A program made the translations under genes and the position numbers. The notes under the pieces were generated by a model. The model saw only the letters and a list, made by a program, of their open reading frames with translations. It was not told where the DNA came from and did no database searches. Below, one piece after another: positions 54,047 through 60,994 of a stretch of 64,000 bases of DNA (position 1 is its first letter; each line of letters starts with the position of its first letter). Source of the stretch: 2-12-FULL-60-25 sp003576745. GTDB lineage: Bacteria; Patescibacteriota; Patescibacteriia; 2-12-FULL-60-25. The DNA lies in assembly GCA_030272835.1 (NCBI GenBank), contig SZOQ01000005.1, forward strand, positions 1-64,000, read 5' to 3'.

Positions 54047-55051
54047 TCAGGCGAATTCCGCGCGTTTGGTATATCGGTATTCCACCCAGCGGCTCCAGAG
54101 AACGGCGATGCCGAGGATGGCGGCATATATGGCGGCGAAAGCCGTCAAAGACAGCTGTACGTCCTGAAAGGCGTTCAAAACGAACGCGAAATACCATGAG
54201 GCAATCGCAGCTGCGCCGAGTCCGAATGCCAACAGCCGCAGCTTTTTCAGTTCGCCGGGTTTGTGTTCGTGTTTCTTTCCGAAGGAGATTCTTACCAGTT
54301 TCGGAGAGATGGTGAGACTCATGAGTGTTTCCAGAACGAGAATGGCGAGGATGACGATAATTTCGATGATATATGCGGGTCTCGATATATACACGGACGA
54401 ATACGGCAGCATGAGTCCCAGGCCGGACACAATGAGCAGTGCAAGCGCGGTCCACGTAACTTGGGACAATGCTCGGAGCATTTCCGCTTCCTTCACGCTG
54501 ATTTTGAAATTCTTTAAGAAGCGGAAAAAGAAATACGCCGTAATGGTAGCGCCGCCAACCCCGAGCGCGAACGCGAACGCGTGGATGGTTTCGATGATTC
54601 TTCGGAACGACGCGAAGAGAAACGTCACATGCGCATCGGCAATGACCATCGTAAGGATGAAAAGCCCAATGGAGAGCGCTTCTGTCAAAAGGCACCATGA
54701 ACACCACTGCCGCAGAAGAACGAGTTGGATGTAAAAGAGATAGATCGAAAATAATGCCGCCAGCATGGTTACGATGATAAGGGCGAACAATATGCCCGGA
54801 GCATGCAAAGCCGGAAATAACAGCCGACCGGCGTAGATAAGCGCGATGAGGCCGAAATATGCCATGCCTATCCATTCTACGTTTACGCCCATGAACGAGG
54901 CGTATTCGCTGTGGATGACTTCGTGGCATTTCGCCTTGAGCGGGCAGACAAACGTTTTTTGTTCGCGCTTTTTTGTTGTCAGATAAAACGAAACAAGAAA
55001 TCCTCCGAAAGCAACAAAAATACTCAATATATCGTACGCGGCCGCTGGCAT
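54047..55051 (-). CDS. VKOR-like disulfide-forming membrane protein with C-terminal membrane extension
   Basis: A 334-residue protein. The first half is VKOR-like, with cysteines in FVCPLKAKCHEVIHSEYASF near residue 36 and the C-x2-C redox pair in RQWCSWCLLTEALS near 115, within four helices. The second half adds about four or five helices (YIIEIIVILAILVLETLMSL) not usual in VKOR and without a thioredoxin motif. VKOR proteins reoxidise disulfide-forming enzymes using quinone. The gene ends six bases before the permease gene. Confidence 0.82.
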   Translation of the reverse strand: MPAAAYDILSIFVAFGGFLVSFYLTTKKREQKTFVCPLKAKCHEVIHSEYASFMGVNVEWIGMAYFGLIALIYAGRLLFPALHAPGILFALIIVTMLAALFSIYLFYIQLVLLRQWCSWCLLTEALSIGLFILTMVIADAHVTFLFASFRRIIETIHAFAFALGVGGATITAYFFFRFLKNFKISVKEAEMLRALSQVTWTALALLIVSGLGLMLPYSSVYISRPAYIIEIIVILAILVLETLMSLTISPKLVRISFGKKHEHKPGELKKLRLLAFGLGAAAIASWYFAFVLNAFQDVQLSLTAFAAIYAAILGIAVLWSRWVEYRYTKRAEFA

Positions 55052-55079
55052 GGATACAGTATAACAAGTTTTGTATTAC

Positions 55080-55515
55080 GAATCACGTCAAAAAGGGAGA
55101 ACGGATTACGAGTCCATGGAAAGATTGTAGCTTGGAGATATTGGCAATTGGGAAAAGAGGGCAAAAAGGGCTAAGGGAAACGGGTTATGGGTTATGGGGA
55201 AGATTGTAGGTGGGAGCTGTTCGCTATTGGCAATGAGGCCGTCAAGTGTTCCAGAGTTTTAGGGTTCTAGAGTTAGGGTCAAGAGTTTCGTGTTTTTAAT
55301 AAACAGCACATTACTTACGAACCTACGATCTTACGAACCTACGATCCTACAGACCTAGGGCAAAGGGAACGGGTTACGGGGTTCGGGGAGAATCATGCTC
55401 CCCCTACACACCACGTCCTACAGGGCGCGGCATGCCGCGCCCCTACATCCTACTCCCCACTCCCTATTCCGCATCCTACGCAACCACGTCCTACGTACTC
55501 TTCGCATCCCGGTGC
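55080..55515. repeat. Intergenic mosaic repeat, copy 18 (longest)
   Basis: About 435 bp. TTGGCAATTGGG, AAACGGGTTATGGGTTATGG, TTCCAGAGTTTTAGGGTTCT, TTTTTAATAAACAGCAC, three tandem TTACGAACCTACGATC-type units, inverted core hairpin 55386-55408, the GC palindrome at 55423, then CTACTCCCCACTCCCTATTC and CCTACGCAACCACGTCC. Almost every module of the family is found in this copy. Confidence 0.9.
55423..55442. repeat. GC-rich palindrome inside repeat copy 18
   Basis: A perfect 20-bp palindrome GGGCGCGGCATGCCGCGCCC followed by CTACATCCTACTCCCC. It is a twin of 34211-34232 with the same downstream words. Confidence 0.85.
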
Positions 55516-55540
55516 AGGGCTCTGCGAGCGTCACTGTCTA

Positions 55541-55569
55541 TTGACGTTTTATGGGTATTGTGCTATATT
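55541..55569 (+). promoter_or_regulatory. Strong sigma-70-type promoter for the RRM gene
   Basis: TTGACG, a 17-base spacer and TATATT, about 110 bases before the start at 55680. The long leader could carry post-transcriptional control. Confidence 0.75.
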
Positions 55570-55679
55570 CTTGCCGATCAAATCCCCCGTTCTACGTCGA
55601 GTGTGTCAACGTTTCAACGTTCGAACAAACGCGTGTGAGAAGGGTAATGATCTTTATCTAATTCCCCTATCACGCCACC

Positions 55680-55940
55680 ATGAACAACAAGGTTTTCGTC
55701 GGAGGTCTTCCGTTTTCTACAGCGGAAAACGAGCTCCGCGATCACTTCGCTCAGGCTGGAAATGTGACATCCGTCTATATTCCGACGGACCGCATGACCG
55801 GACGCAGCCGAGGATTCGGCTTCGTCGAATACGGCTCTGACGAAGAGGCTCAGAAGGCGGTCGATATGTTCAACAACACAGACCTCGGAGGTCGCAACAT
55901 CGTTGTGAACATCGCCCGCCCGAAAGCGGACAACCGCTAA
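55680..55940 (+). CDS. RRM-type RNA-binding protein
   Basis: An 86-residue single RNA-recognition motif. RNP-2 is KVFVGGLPF at residues 4-12 and RNP-1 is RSRGFGFVEY near 43. The end NIVVNIARPKADNR completes the fold. Bacterial RRM proteins of this size bind single-stranded RNA and often respond to cold or act as chaperones. It is a single gene with a strong promoter and terminator, consistent with high expression. Confidence 0.95.
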   Translation: MNNKVFVGGLPFSTAENELRDHFAQAGNVTSVYIPTDRMTGRSRGFGFVEYGSDEEAQKAVDMFNNTDLGGRNIVVNIARPKADNR

Positions 55941-55949
55941 GAGCAAAAA

Positions 55950-55975
55950 AACATCCCGGTTCGCCGGGATGTTTT
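55950..55975 (+). terminator. Rho-independent terminator
   Basis: Stem AACATCCCGG/CCGGGATGTT with a TTCG tetraloop, then TT. Confidence 0.88.
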
Positions 55976-56009
55976 ATATTTATGAGGTCGGCCGTTATCG
56001 GGACGGGGT

Positions 56010-56250
56010 AAGGAAGGAAGGAGGAAGAAGTAGGGTTGCGTAGGGCGCGGAACTGGTCGTAGTGCGTAGGACGGGTCAAGGCGCGAACAGCATATGGCCT
56101 ACGATCTTACGGACCCACGAACCTTTCCCCACTTAACATCCCTAATCACCAGCCACTCACCACCAACCCCCCATCCCTATTCGCTTTTGTACATTGCCAT
56201 CAGCTAGCTGCCAGCTGCAATCTTCACCGTAACCCGCTCCCAAGCTCTTA
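56010..56250. repeat. Intergenic mosaic repeat, copy 19 (weaker)
   Basis: Contains GGTTGCGTAGGGCGCGG, GTGCGTAGGACGGG, CTACGATCTTACGGACC, TTGCCATCAGCTAGCTGCC and CCGTAACCCGCTCCC. It is more degenerate than the others and has no clear core hairpin. Confidence 0.7.
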
Positions 56251-56253
56251 TTC

Positions 56254-56481
56254 TCACGTTTTGCTTCCCGTCACCTGAATGAATTCCCAAAATTCGTTTT
56301 CTTTATCTGTATACCCTTCCGGTCCGTCATCCGTCCCTGCACGGCATACCTCGCAGGTAGTAAACGTATTACCCGCAGAAAATTCTTGCAGGTAACCGCA
56401 GGGTACGCAAAGATACCATCCTGTTTTCGTTACGGTTTCTCCCATGCGGAAACGCGTGAGGGCGGTAGCGGAGGCAATCAT
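56254..56481 (-). CDS. Small zinc-ribbon protein
   Basis: A 75-residue protein from the ATG at 56481, which overlaps the upstream stop by ATGA. Two C-x2-C knuckles (GWYLCVPCGYLQEFSAG and TFTTCEVCRAG) form a classic zinc ribbon, near residues 26 and 47. The acidic end (YTDKENEFWEFIQVTG) is unassigned. It is coupled to the VC0807-like membrane protein. The function is unknown. Confidence 0.75.
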   Translation of the reverse strand: MIASATALTRFRMGETVTKTGWYLCVPCGYLQEFSAGNTFTTCEVCRAGTDDGPEGYTDKENEFWEFIQVTGSKT

Positions 56482-57185
56482 GAGACACTCCCCTCCTTTT
56501 CCTTCCCTTTGGCTCCAAAAAAGAAATCCTCCATGTTCAAATCGGTCAATTGTTCGGTTTTTGATATGATGCCGTACAGGACGAATGCCATCATGAGCGT
56601 TATCGGAAGGGCGATGACCGGAAAGCTCAAGGCCGTCATTTTTCCTAACTCCGCATTGAATGCTTCTGTTCCCGGCGCACTGACGACAATCCATTTTGCA
56701 AGAAAAAAATTCAAGGCCGCTGAGACAAGAAAACTTCCTGCGAATAAATGATTCGCAAATGTCATGTGGCGATCAAACGCCTCCGTGTTCTTTCGTTCTT
56801 CCAGAGCTGTTTGCACCTTATCATAGTCCATGAGCTTTTGTAGAAAACTTTTTACGATCGGAAATTTTGTCTTCATCGATGCAAAAACAGCGAAGGAGAC
56901 GAGCAGAGGCACGCCCGCCTCTTTGAGCGCGATGTATTGAGGATCAAGTTTAAGCAGCCCGATGCCGCCGGTAAGAAGAACGCTCGCAAGACCCAGCGCG
57001 GAGAAAAAGTTCACTTTTTTTCTCCTCCAAAAATCAAGAGCGCCGTATGTTATGGGAAACGAGAGCGCCGCAAGGAGCCCGTAGGTTGGGCCAAGGAGTC
57101 CATCCACCGAAAGACGCGTCAAAACGATTGTCGGAAGGACAATATTCGCTATAAGACTGATATAGGGATTCTCTCTTTTCGCCAT
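56478..57185 (-). CDS. VC0807-like multi-pass membrane protein
   Basis: A 235-residue protein from the ATG at 57185 (MAKRENPYISLIANIVLPTI). About six helices are present. YISLIANIVLPTIVLTRLS and the later DRHMTFANHLFAGSFLVSAA resemble the VC0807 family of intracellular-septation-like membrane proteins. No transport motif is seen. Its stop overlaps the zinc-ribbon start. Confidence 0.65.
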   Translation of the reverse strand: MAKRENPYISLIANIVLPTIVLTRLSVDGLLGPTYGLLAALSFPITYGALDFWRRKKVNFFSALGLASVLLTGGIGLLKLDPQYIALKEAGVPLLVSFAVFASMKTKFPIVKSFLQKLMDYDKVQTALEERKNTEAFDRHMTFANHLFAGSFLVSAALNFFLAKWIVVSAPGTEAFNAELGKMTALSFPVIALPITLMMAFVLYGIISKTEQLTDLNMEDFFFGAKGKEKEGSVS

Positions 57186-57235
57186 ACGCGAGAGCATATC
57201 AGGTATGGAGCAAGTTCCAAATTCTGTAGGAGCTC

Positions 57236-57388
57236 TTAGCAATTAGGAAGGGCAAAGGGCAAAGGGAAACGTTACGGGTTATGAGTTATGGGGTTCGGGG
57301 AGAATTATGCTCCCCCTACGCAACCACGTCCTCTTCCCCCTACGCCCTACGCAACTACGTCCTACGCAGCCACGCAACCCTACTCTCC
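57236..57388. repeat. Intergenic mosaic repeat, copy 20 (inverted twin of copy 16)
   Basis: Runs AGCTCTTAGCAATTAGGAAG, GGGCAAAGGGAAACGTTACG, GGGTTCGGGGAGAATTATGC (hairpin 57297-57318), CCCTACGCAACCACGTCCTC and CCCTACGCCCTACGCAAC. Reverse complement of 51313-51443 with few changes. Confidence 0.9.
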
Positions 57389-57389
57389 A

Positions 57390-58097
57390 CTACCGCAAAG
57401 GCCGCTCAAAGCTGTATTCGTGCGGATTCAGACAAACGCATTTTCCGCGCTTGGATTCATATATGATGGGCTTCCCTTCCGGCAGTTCCAAAAACGGAAT
57501 GTCGTGGTCATCGATTTTCTCGAGATATTTCATGATGGCGCGAAGCGTATTTCCATGTCCGGCAAGAAGCACGTTTTTATTTTTTTTTAGAAGAGAGTCT
57601 ATTTCGCGCCGATAATACGGGAACATGCGTTCGAACGTTTCCTTGAGTGTTTCGCCTTTCGGCGGACGCCCGGTATAGCTCCTTCTCCAATGGAAGAGTT
57701 TCTCCTTTCCGTACTTTTTTTCCGCCTCATCCTTATCCATACCCTGAAGGGCTCCATAATAGCGTTCATTCAGCAATTCCGACGTATGGATGGGAATCTC
57801 TTTCCCGTTATGTTTATTCGAATGTTTTGTCCATTGATAATATTTACGCTTTTTGTCTTCGTCGTGGAGAAAAATCCCGGTCCGGTTCTGCTGGGAAAGG
57901 ATAATAAGCAATGTTGATTTTGCCCGTTCCAGTTTTGACGTAAACGCCACATCAAAATCAATCTGTTTCAGATCTCTTGCCGACCGAATAGCTTCATGTA
58001 CGCCATTTTCGCTTAGTGGAACATCTACCCAGCCGGTAAATTTATTTCCGAGATTCCAGCGCGATTCTCCATGACGGACAAGGACAAGATAGCTCAT
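57390..58097 (-). CDS. gpmA: 2,3-bisphosphoglycerate-dependent phosphoglycerate mutase
   Basis: A 235-residue histidine-phosphatase-fold enzyme that interconverts 3- and 2-phosphoglycerate in glycolysis. The phospho-acceptor motif LVRHGESRWNLGNKFTGW is at residues 6-23. ERYYGALQGMDKDEAEKKYG and LLAGHGNTLRAIMKYLE complete the active site. Length is normal for the dimeric type. Its start lies five bases after the upstream hypothetical gene. Confidence 0.95.
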   Translation of the reverse strand: MSYLVLVRHGESRWNLGNKFTGWVDVPLSENGVHEAIRSARDLKQIDFDVAFTSKLERAKSTLLIILSQQNRTGIFLHDEDKKRKYYQWTKHSNKHNGKEIPIHTSELLNERYYGALQGMDKDEAEKKYGKEKLFHWRRSYTGRPPKGETLKETFERMFPYYRREIDSLLKKNKNVLLAGHGNTLRAIMKYLEKIDDHDIPFLELPEGKPIIYESKRGKCVCLNPHEYSFERPLR

Positions 58098-58102
58098 ACG
58101 CG

Positions 58103-58537
58103 TTATGTGGATTTCTCTTCAAGAATAGCGATTAGCTGATTCATTTGTTCCCAATCAATCGACGGTGGCATATCCAGCTCGGGATCGACATAATCGCGCA
58201 ATTCCTTTGCCGCAACGGAAAGCGGCCTGCCGGCAAGCGCATACGCCGACAAAACATCGTGCACGATCCCTTTTTCGTCTTGCGTAAGCGTTCGTGTGCC
58301 GAGCCCGCGCGATTCCTTGAGTTTGGTTACAATGGAATCAGGAACGCGCAAGGTCTCGGGCGGGAGAGTGTTCATTTCGCCTTTCAGTTCTTGCCATGCC
58401 CTCCATTCTTTTTCCGCATCATCCCTTGAAACAGAAACGCGTTTGGTGCGGCGTTCCGCTTGTTGTAATTGCTCGCGAACCTGCGCAATGCTCGGTTCGG
58501 CTTTTTTCCGTCCTACGGGCGGAACGTGTTCGGGCAT
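58103..58537 (-). CDS. Unrecognised 144-residue protein upstream of gpmA
   Basis: Starts at the ATG at 58537 (MPEHVPPVGRKK). The basic N-terminal helix (REQLQQAERRTKRVSVSRD) is followed by two or three further helices (DEKGIVHDVLSAYALAG, WEQMNQLIAILEEKS). There is no signal peptide or known motif. It probably shares a transcript with gpmA. Confidence 0.55.
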   Translation of the reverse strand: MPEHVPPVGRKKAEPSIAQVREQLQQAERRTKRVSVSRDDAEKEWRAWQELKGEMNTLPPETLRVPDSIVTKLKESRGLGTRTLTQDEKGIVHDVLSAYALAGRPLSVAAKELRDYVDPELDMPPSIDWEQMNQLIAILEEKST

Positions 58538-58669
58538 ATATTTCCCGCGTACATTTTTCAGGAAGAAGTATTTGACCATCAGGGAAATGGCCGGCCACAA
58601 ACTACTCGTACCGTCGTGTTTTTATGGCCGTGTTTCAGCATATCACATCTACCGTGGGACATCAGCCAA

Positions 58670-58700
58670 GCAAAAACCCCGATGGACGGGGCTTTTTGCG
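58670..58700 (-). terminator. Rho-independent terminator of the 58703 gene
   Basis: On the minus strand, stem GCCCCG/CGGGGT with a 5-base loop and TTTTGC, extended by GCAAAAA/TTTTTGC flanks. It lies three bases after the stop. Confidence 0.8.
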
Positions 58701-58702
58701 GA

Positions 58703-59335
58703 TCATTGCAGGGCAGGTCCCGGGGTTCCATCCGGGAATGCCGGATGCGGCATAAACGGAGGATGCGTGGGCTTTGGACTGTGAGGCATTGCATGTCCCC
58801 TGTGTTGTTTCGTTCGTTCAAATGCTTCCAGGCTCGTGTCCATCCCGTGTTTTGGGTGCTCATTCATGAGCTTTGCCCATGTGTCATAGTCATTGTTTTT
58901 GACGGCATCATGAATCTGTCGGAAAAAGTCGCGTAGCTGTTTTTTGTCGGTAAAACGCATCATGCCCAGTTCTTCGGCGATTTTTCTCGCGCCGTCCCTA
59001 TCCCCTTCTTTCAGGAGCGCGTGCATCTCCCGCAGTTTTTCGAAGGTTTCTTTGTTAACGACAGTGTCAGCATTCGGCCGGCTGCTCATGAGCGCGGCCC
59101 ATGCTTCGTAGTCACCGCGTTCTATGGCGTCGTGTACCGCTTTGAATTGGCGCCGCATATCCTTTCTGTTTCGGAATGTCCCGAGCTTTTTGCCCTGCAT
59201 GTGTTTTCCGATACGCGGAGAAATTCCTGCCGACGGACCCGGCATAGCATATGCGAATGACGGGGAAAGAAGCGCGGCGGTAAGAAGAAAGGAGAGGATA
59301 GCGGCGGAAAGCGCGAAACGTTTCGTTCTCTTCAT
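58703..59335 (-). CDS. Exported protein with two repeat units
   Basis: Starts at the ATG at 59335 (MKRTKRFALSAAI) with a clear signal peptide ending near AYA-M. The mature part holds two related units: FKAVHDAIERGDYEAWAALM near residue 66 and FRQIHDAVKNNDYDTWAKLM near 143, an internal duplication of about 75 residues. The tail is His/Pro-rich (MPHSPKPTHPPFMPHPAFP), which might bind metal. No known family. It is a single-gene unit. Confidence 0.7.
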   Translation of the reverse strand: MKRTKRFALSAAILSFLLTAALLSPSFAYAMPGPSAGISPRIGKHMQGKKLGTFRNRKDMRRQFKAVHDAIERGDYEAWAALMSSRPNADTVVNKETFEKLREMHALLKEGDRDGARKIAEELGMMRFTDKKQLRDFFRQIHDAVKNNDYDTWAKLMNEHPKHGMDTSLEAFERTKQHRGHAMPHSPKPTHPPFMPHPAFPDGTPGPALQ

Positions 59336-59451
59336 AGCATTTTTCTTGTTAGATGATTGAGCAAACACGTTCCGAGGCAAATATACAGATACGCGCGGGA
59401 GTCGTTACGCCGGACTTTGCATGAAAGGGCATCCCCGATACGATACGGCTC

Positions 59452-59955
59452 ATGCGCCTGCCAAAACGCCAATCGCACGAACTTCGACGCGATACGAGTG
59501 ATGAACCCATATATCTCACACCCGAGGGGAAGCGGAAGCTCGAGCGTGATCTTTTACGTCTGGATACGAAAGAGCGTCCAGAGGCCATTCAGGACGTGTC
59601 GCAGGCCGTGCAAAAGGGAGATTTATCGGAAAACGCCGAATACCAGGAGGCGCGTTCCCGTTTATCCCGCATCGAAGCTCGCATACATCGAATCCGCGAA
59701 AAGTTAACATACGCCATGATCATCAAAAGACCGAAAAGCGGACAGATTGATATTGGCTCCGTGGTTACCCTTTCGGTCAACAAATCAAAAAAGACATACG
59801 CTATTGTCGGTTCCCAGGAGGTTAATGCCGCCCGCGGCCGCATTTCCTATGTGTCCCCGCTCGGATCGGCCCTTATGGGACGTAAAAAAGGCGAAACGGT
59901 GAATGTTCAAACAGAGAGCGGGACCGTCCTCTATTCCATCCAAGACGTGAAATGA
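59452..59955 (+). CDS. Second GreA/GreB-type transcription factor
   Basis: A 167-residue protein. After a basic N-terminal extension of about 17 residues comes the coiled-coil domain with the acidic tip KGDLSENAEYQEARSRLSRI near 57, then an FKBP-like domain (GRISYVSPLGSALMGRKKGE). It is a paralogue of greA at 11021, clearly diverged. GreB-like or alternative secondary-channel binding is possible. No rnk-type truncation is seen. Confidence 0.88.
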   Translation: MRLPKRQSHELRRDTSDEPIYLTPEGKRKLERDLLRLDTKERPEAIQDVSQAVQKGDLSENAEYQEARSRLSRIEARIHRIREKLTYAMIIKRPKSGQIDIGSVVTLSVNKSKKTYAIVGSQEVNAARGRISYVSPLGSALMGRKKGETVNVQTESGTVLYSIQDVK

Positions 59956-60059
59956 CTTTGTCCGCAGCTGATGATGATCGGATTGATGGGTGCGCTTGCG
60001 GTTACGTATGAGGCGCAAGCAAAAAAAGAAACTTTCGTACTCTCTGAATTCTTTGAGTC

Positions 60060-60332
60060 TCAACGATGAGGGCAGCCGGGCCAGCAACAAGGCCGGCGAA
60101 TTCCCTCGATAAGCTCCGCGCGCGTCCTCTTGATGCGATGCGTTCGCGTTTCAGGCTTTTTGGCCGATGTGATCCAGCAGATCCACTCATTGCGCGCAAG
60201 CGGTGTAATGTCCTCCCATGCCGCTTTTGCCTTCGGAGAAGCGGTAAGGGCGTTCCGTAAATCTATCGGCATGCTATGTACCACGCCGTTTGCGATCTCT
60301 TTTTTCATCATGCTCATGTTAGCAATTTCCAT
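60060..60332 (-). CDS. YdeI/OmdA-like C-terminal domain protein
   Basis: A 90-residue protein. MPIDLRNALTASPKAKAAWE, PLARNEWICWITSAKKPETR and RAELIEGIRRPCCW follow the YdeI family tail domain, linked in other bacteria to bacteriocin protection and stress. ATG codons at 60332, 60317, 60311 and 60308 are all possible starts. The first overlaps the ATG of a plus-strand small ORF. A minus-strand hairpin lies just upstream. Confidence 0.7.
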   Translation of the reverse strand: MEIANMSMMKKEIANGVVHSMPIDLRNALTASPKAKAAWEDITPLARNEWICWITSAKKPETRTHRIKRTRAELIEGIRRPCCWPGCPHR

Positions 60333-60483
60333 GAATAAAGAGAAAAACGGACGTTTTGCGTCCGTTCATCCCATGTGGCTCGCGTGGCGGGCAGAACTAC
60401 GAACTCTTAACTGGGCTGAAATGTTCCCATATCCCAGCGTTTCTCTCCAACAGATGAGGCAGCTTTTAGCTCTCGTCCAATAA
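60331..60483 (+). CDS. Small ORF A of a tandem pair
   Basis: A 50-residue frame from the ATG at 60331. Its core (HPMWLAWRAELRTLNWAEMF then YPSVSLQQMRQLL) aligns without gaps to small ORF B 240 bases downstream, with about 40% identity and many third-base changes. That pattern favours real coding on this strand. The first codons include a perfect hairpin. No known family is recognised. Confidence 0.45.
   Translation: MNKEKNGRFASVHPMWLAWRAELRTLNWAEMFPYPSVSLQQMRQLLALVQ
60340..60365 (-). terminator. Minus-strand hairpin with T tract, first of pair
   Basis: Stem ACGGACG/CGTCCGT with a 5-base loop, then TTTTTCTCTTT on the minus strand. It lies 10 bases before the YdeI start and inside small ORF A. 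Confidence 0.5.
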
Positions 60484-60547
60484 AATCGTATCGGCTGGGG
60501 TAGATAGTTCTGCCCTGTTCTTACCCATCTCTCGAAAACCGCTCTAC

Positions 60548-60577
60548 AAAAGGAAAAGCAGACGTTTTGACGTCTGC
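60548..60577 (-). terminator. Minus-strand hairpin with T tract, second of pair
   Basis: Stem GCAGACGT/ACGTCTGC with a 4-base loop, then TTTTCCTTTTG on the minus strand. It occupies the same place relative to small ORF B as the first does to ORF A. Confidence 0.5.
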
Positions 60578-60773
60578 CTCTCCTGTCTGGCTCGCCCTCC
60601 GAGACGATTTTCTGAAGCTCGATTGGGTCGAAATCTACAAGTATCCGACCGTAACCATCAAGCAAATGCGCGAATTGCTTATCGAAAACGGCTGCCCCGA
60701 TCCGCTGTACCCGAAGCCGCTCGACTGCTCCAGCCCATTATACAAAGAACCGGCCCAACCCGCCGGACGGTAA
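60567..60773 (+). CDS. Small ORF B of a tandem pair
   Basis: A 68-residue frame from a TTG at 60567; no ATG lies between the upstream stop (60501) and there. SPVWLALRDDFLKLDWVEIY then KYPTVTIKQMRELL match small ORF A. A longer C-terminus is added (GCPDPLYPKPLDCSSPLYKE). It may be a lineage- or island-specific small protein. The weak start codon makes it uncertain that it is still translated. Confidence 0.42.
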   Translation: MTSASPVWLALRDDFLKLDWVEIYKYPTVTIKQMRELLIENGCPDPLYPKPLDCSSPLYKEPAQPAGR

Positions 60774-60994
60774 CCCCGAATTTGCCGTTTGTTTGCCCCG
60801 GGGGCGAGCTTTGTCCCCGGGGTAGACGTTTGTACCCATCTGCAAACCTGACCCGTCGCGTTGCCCAAAATTGAACCGTTGAAAAGATTTGCTTAATTTC
60901 CGAAAAGTTAAGCAAAATCCGGTTTGCCCGGCCAGTCCTGCGCCATCCTCGGAAATATTGCCCGATCCTGTAAAAATTAAGCAAAATTGCTTAC
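60774..60994. other. Hairpin-rich region flanking the IS element
   Basis: Two long hairpins are seen: CCCCGGGG-type arms around 60799-60825, and GATTTGCTTAA/TTAAGCAAAATC arms around 60889-60922. A further TTAAGCAAAATTGCTTAC follows at the element edge. No gene is recognised. Confidence 0.5.

Noticed and set aside
54027..55067. 346-codon frame in the VKOR region
   Set aside because: Frame-shifted, arginine/histidine-rich shadow of the membrane protein frame at 54047-55051.
895..57388. Mosaic repeats as CRISPR arrays
   Set aside because: No constant repeat length, no regular spacers and no cas genes; words vary in order and strand.
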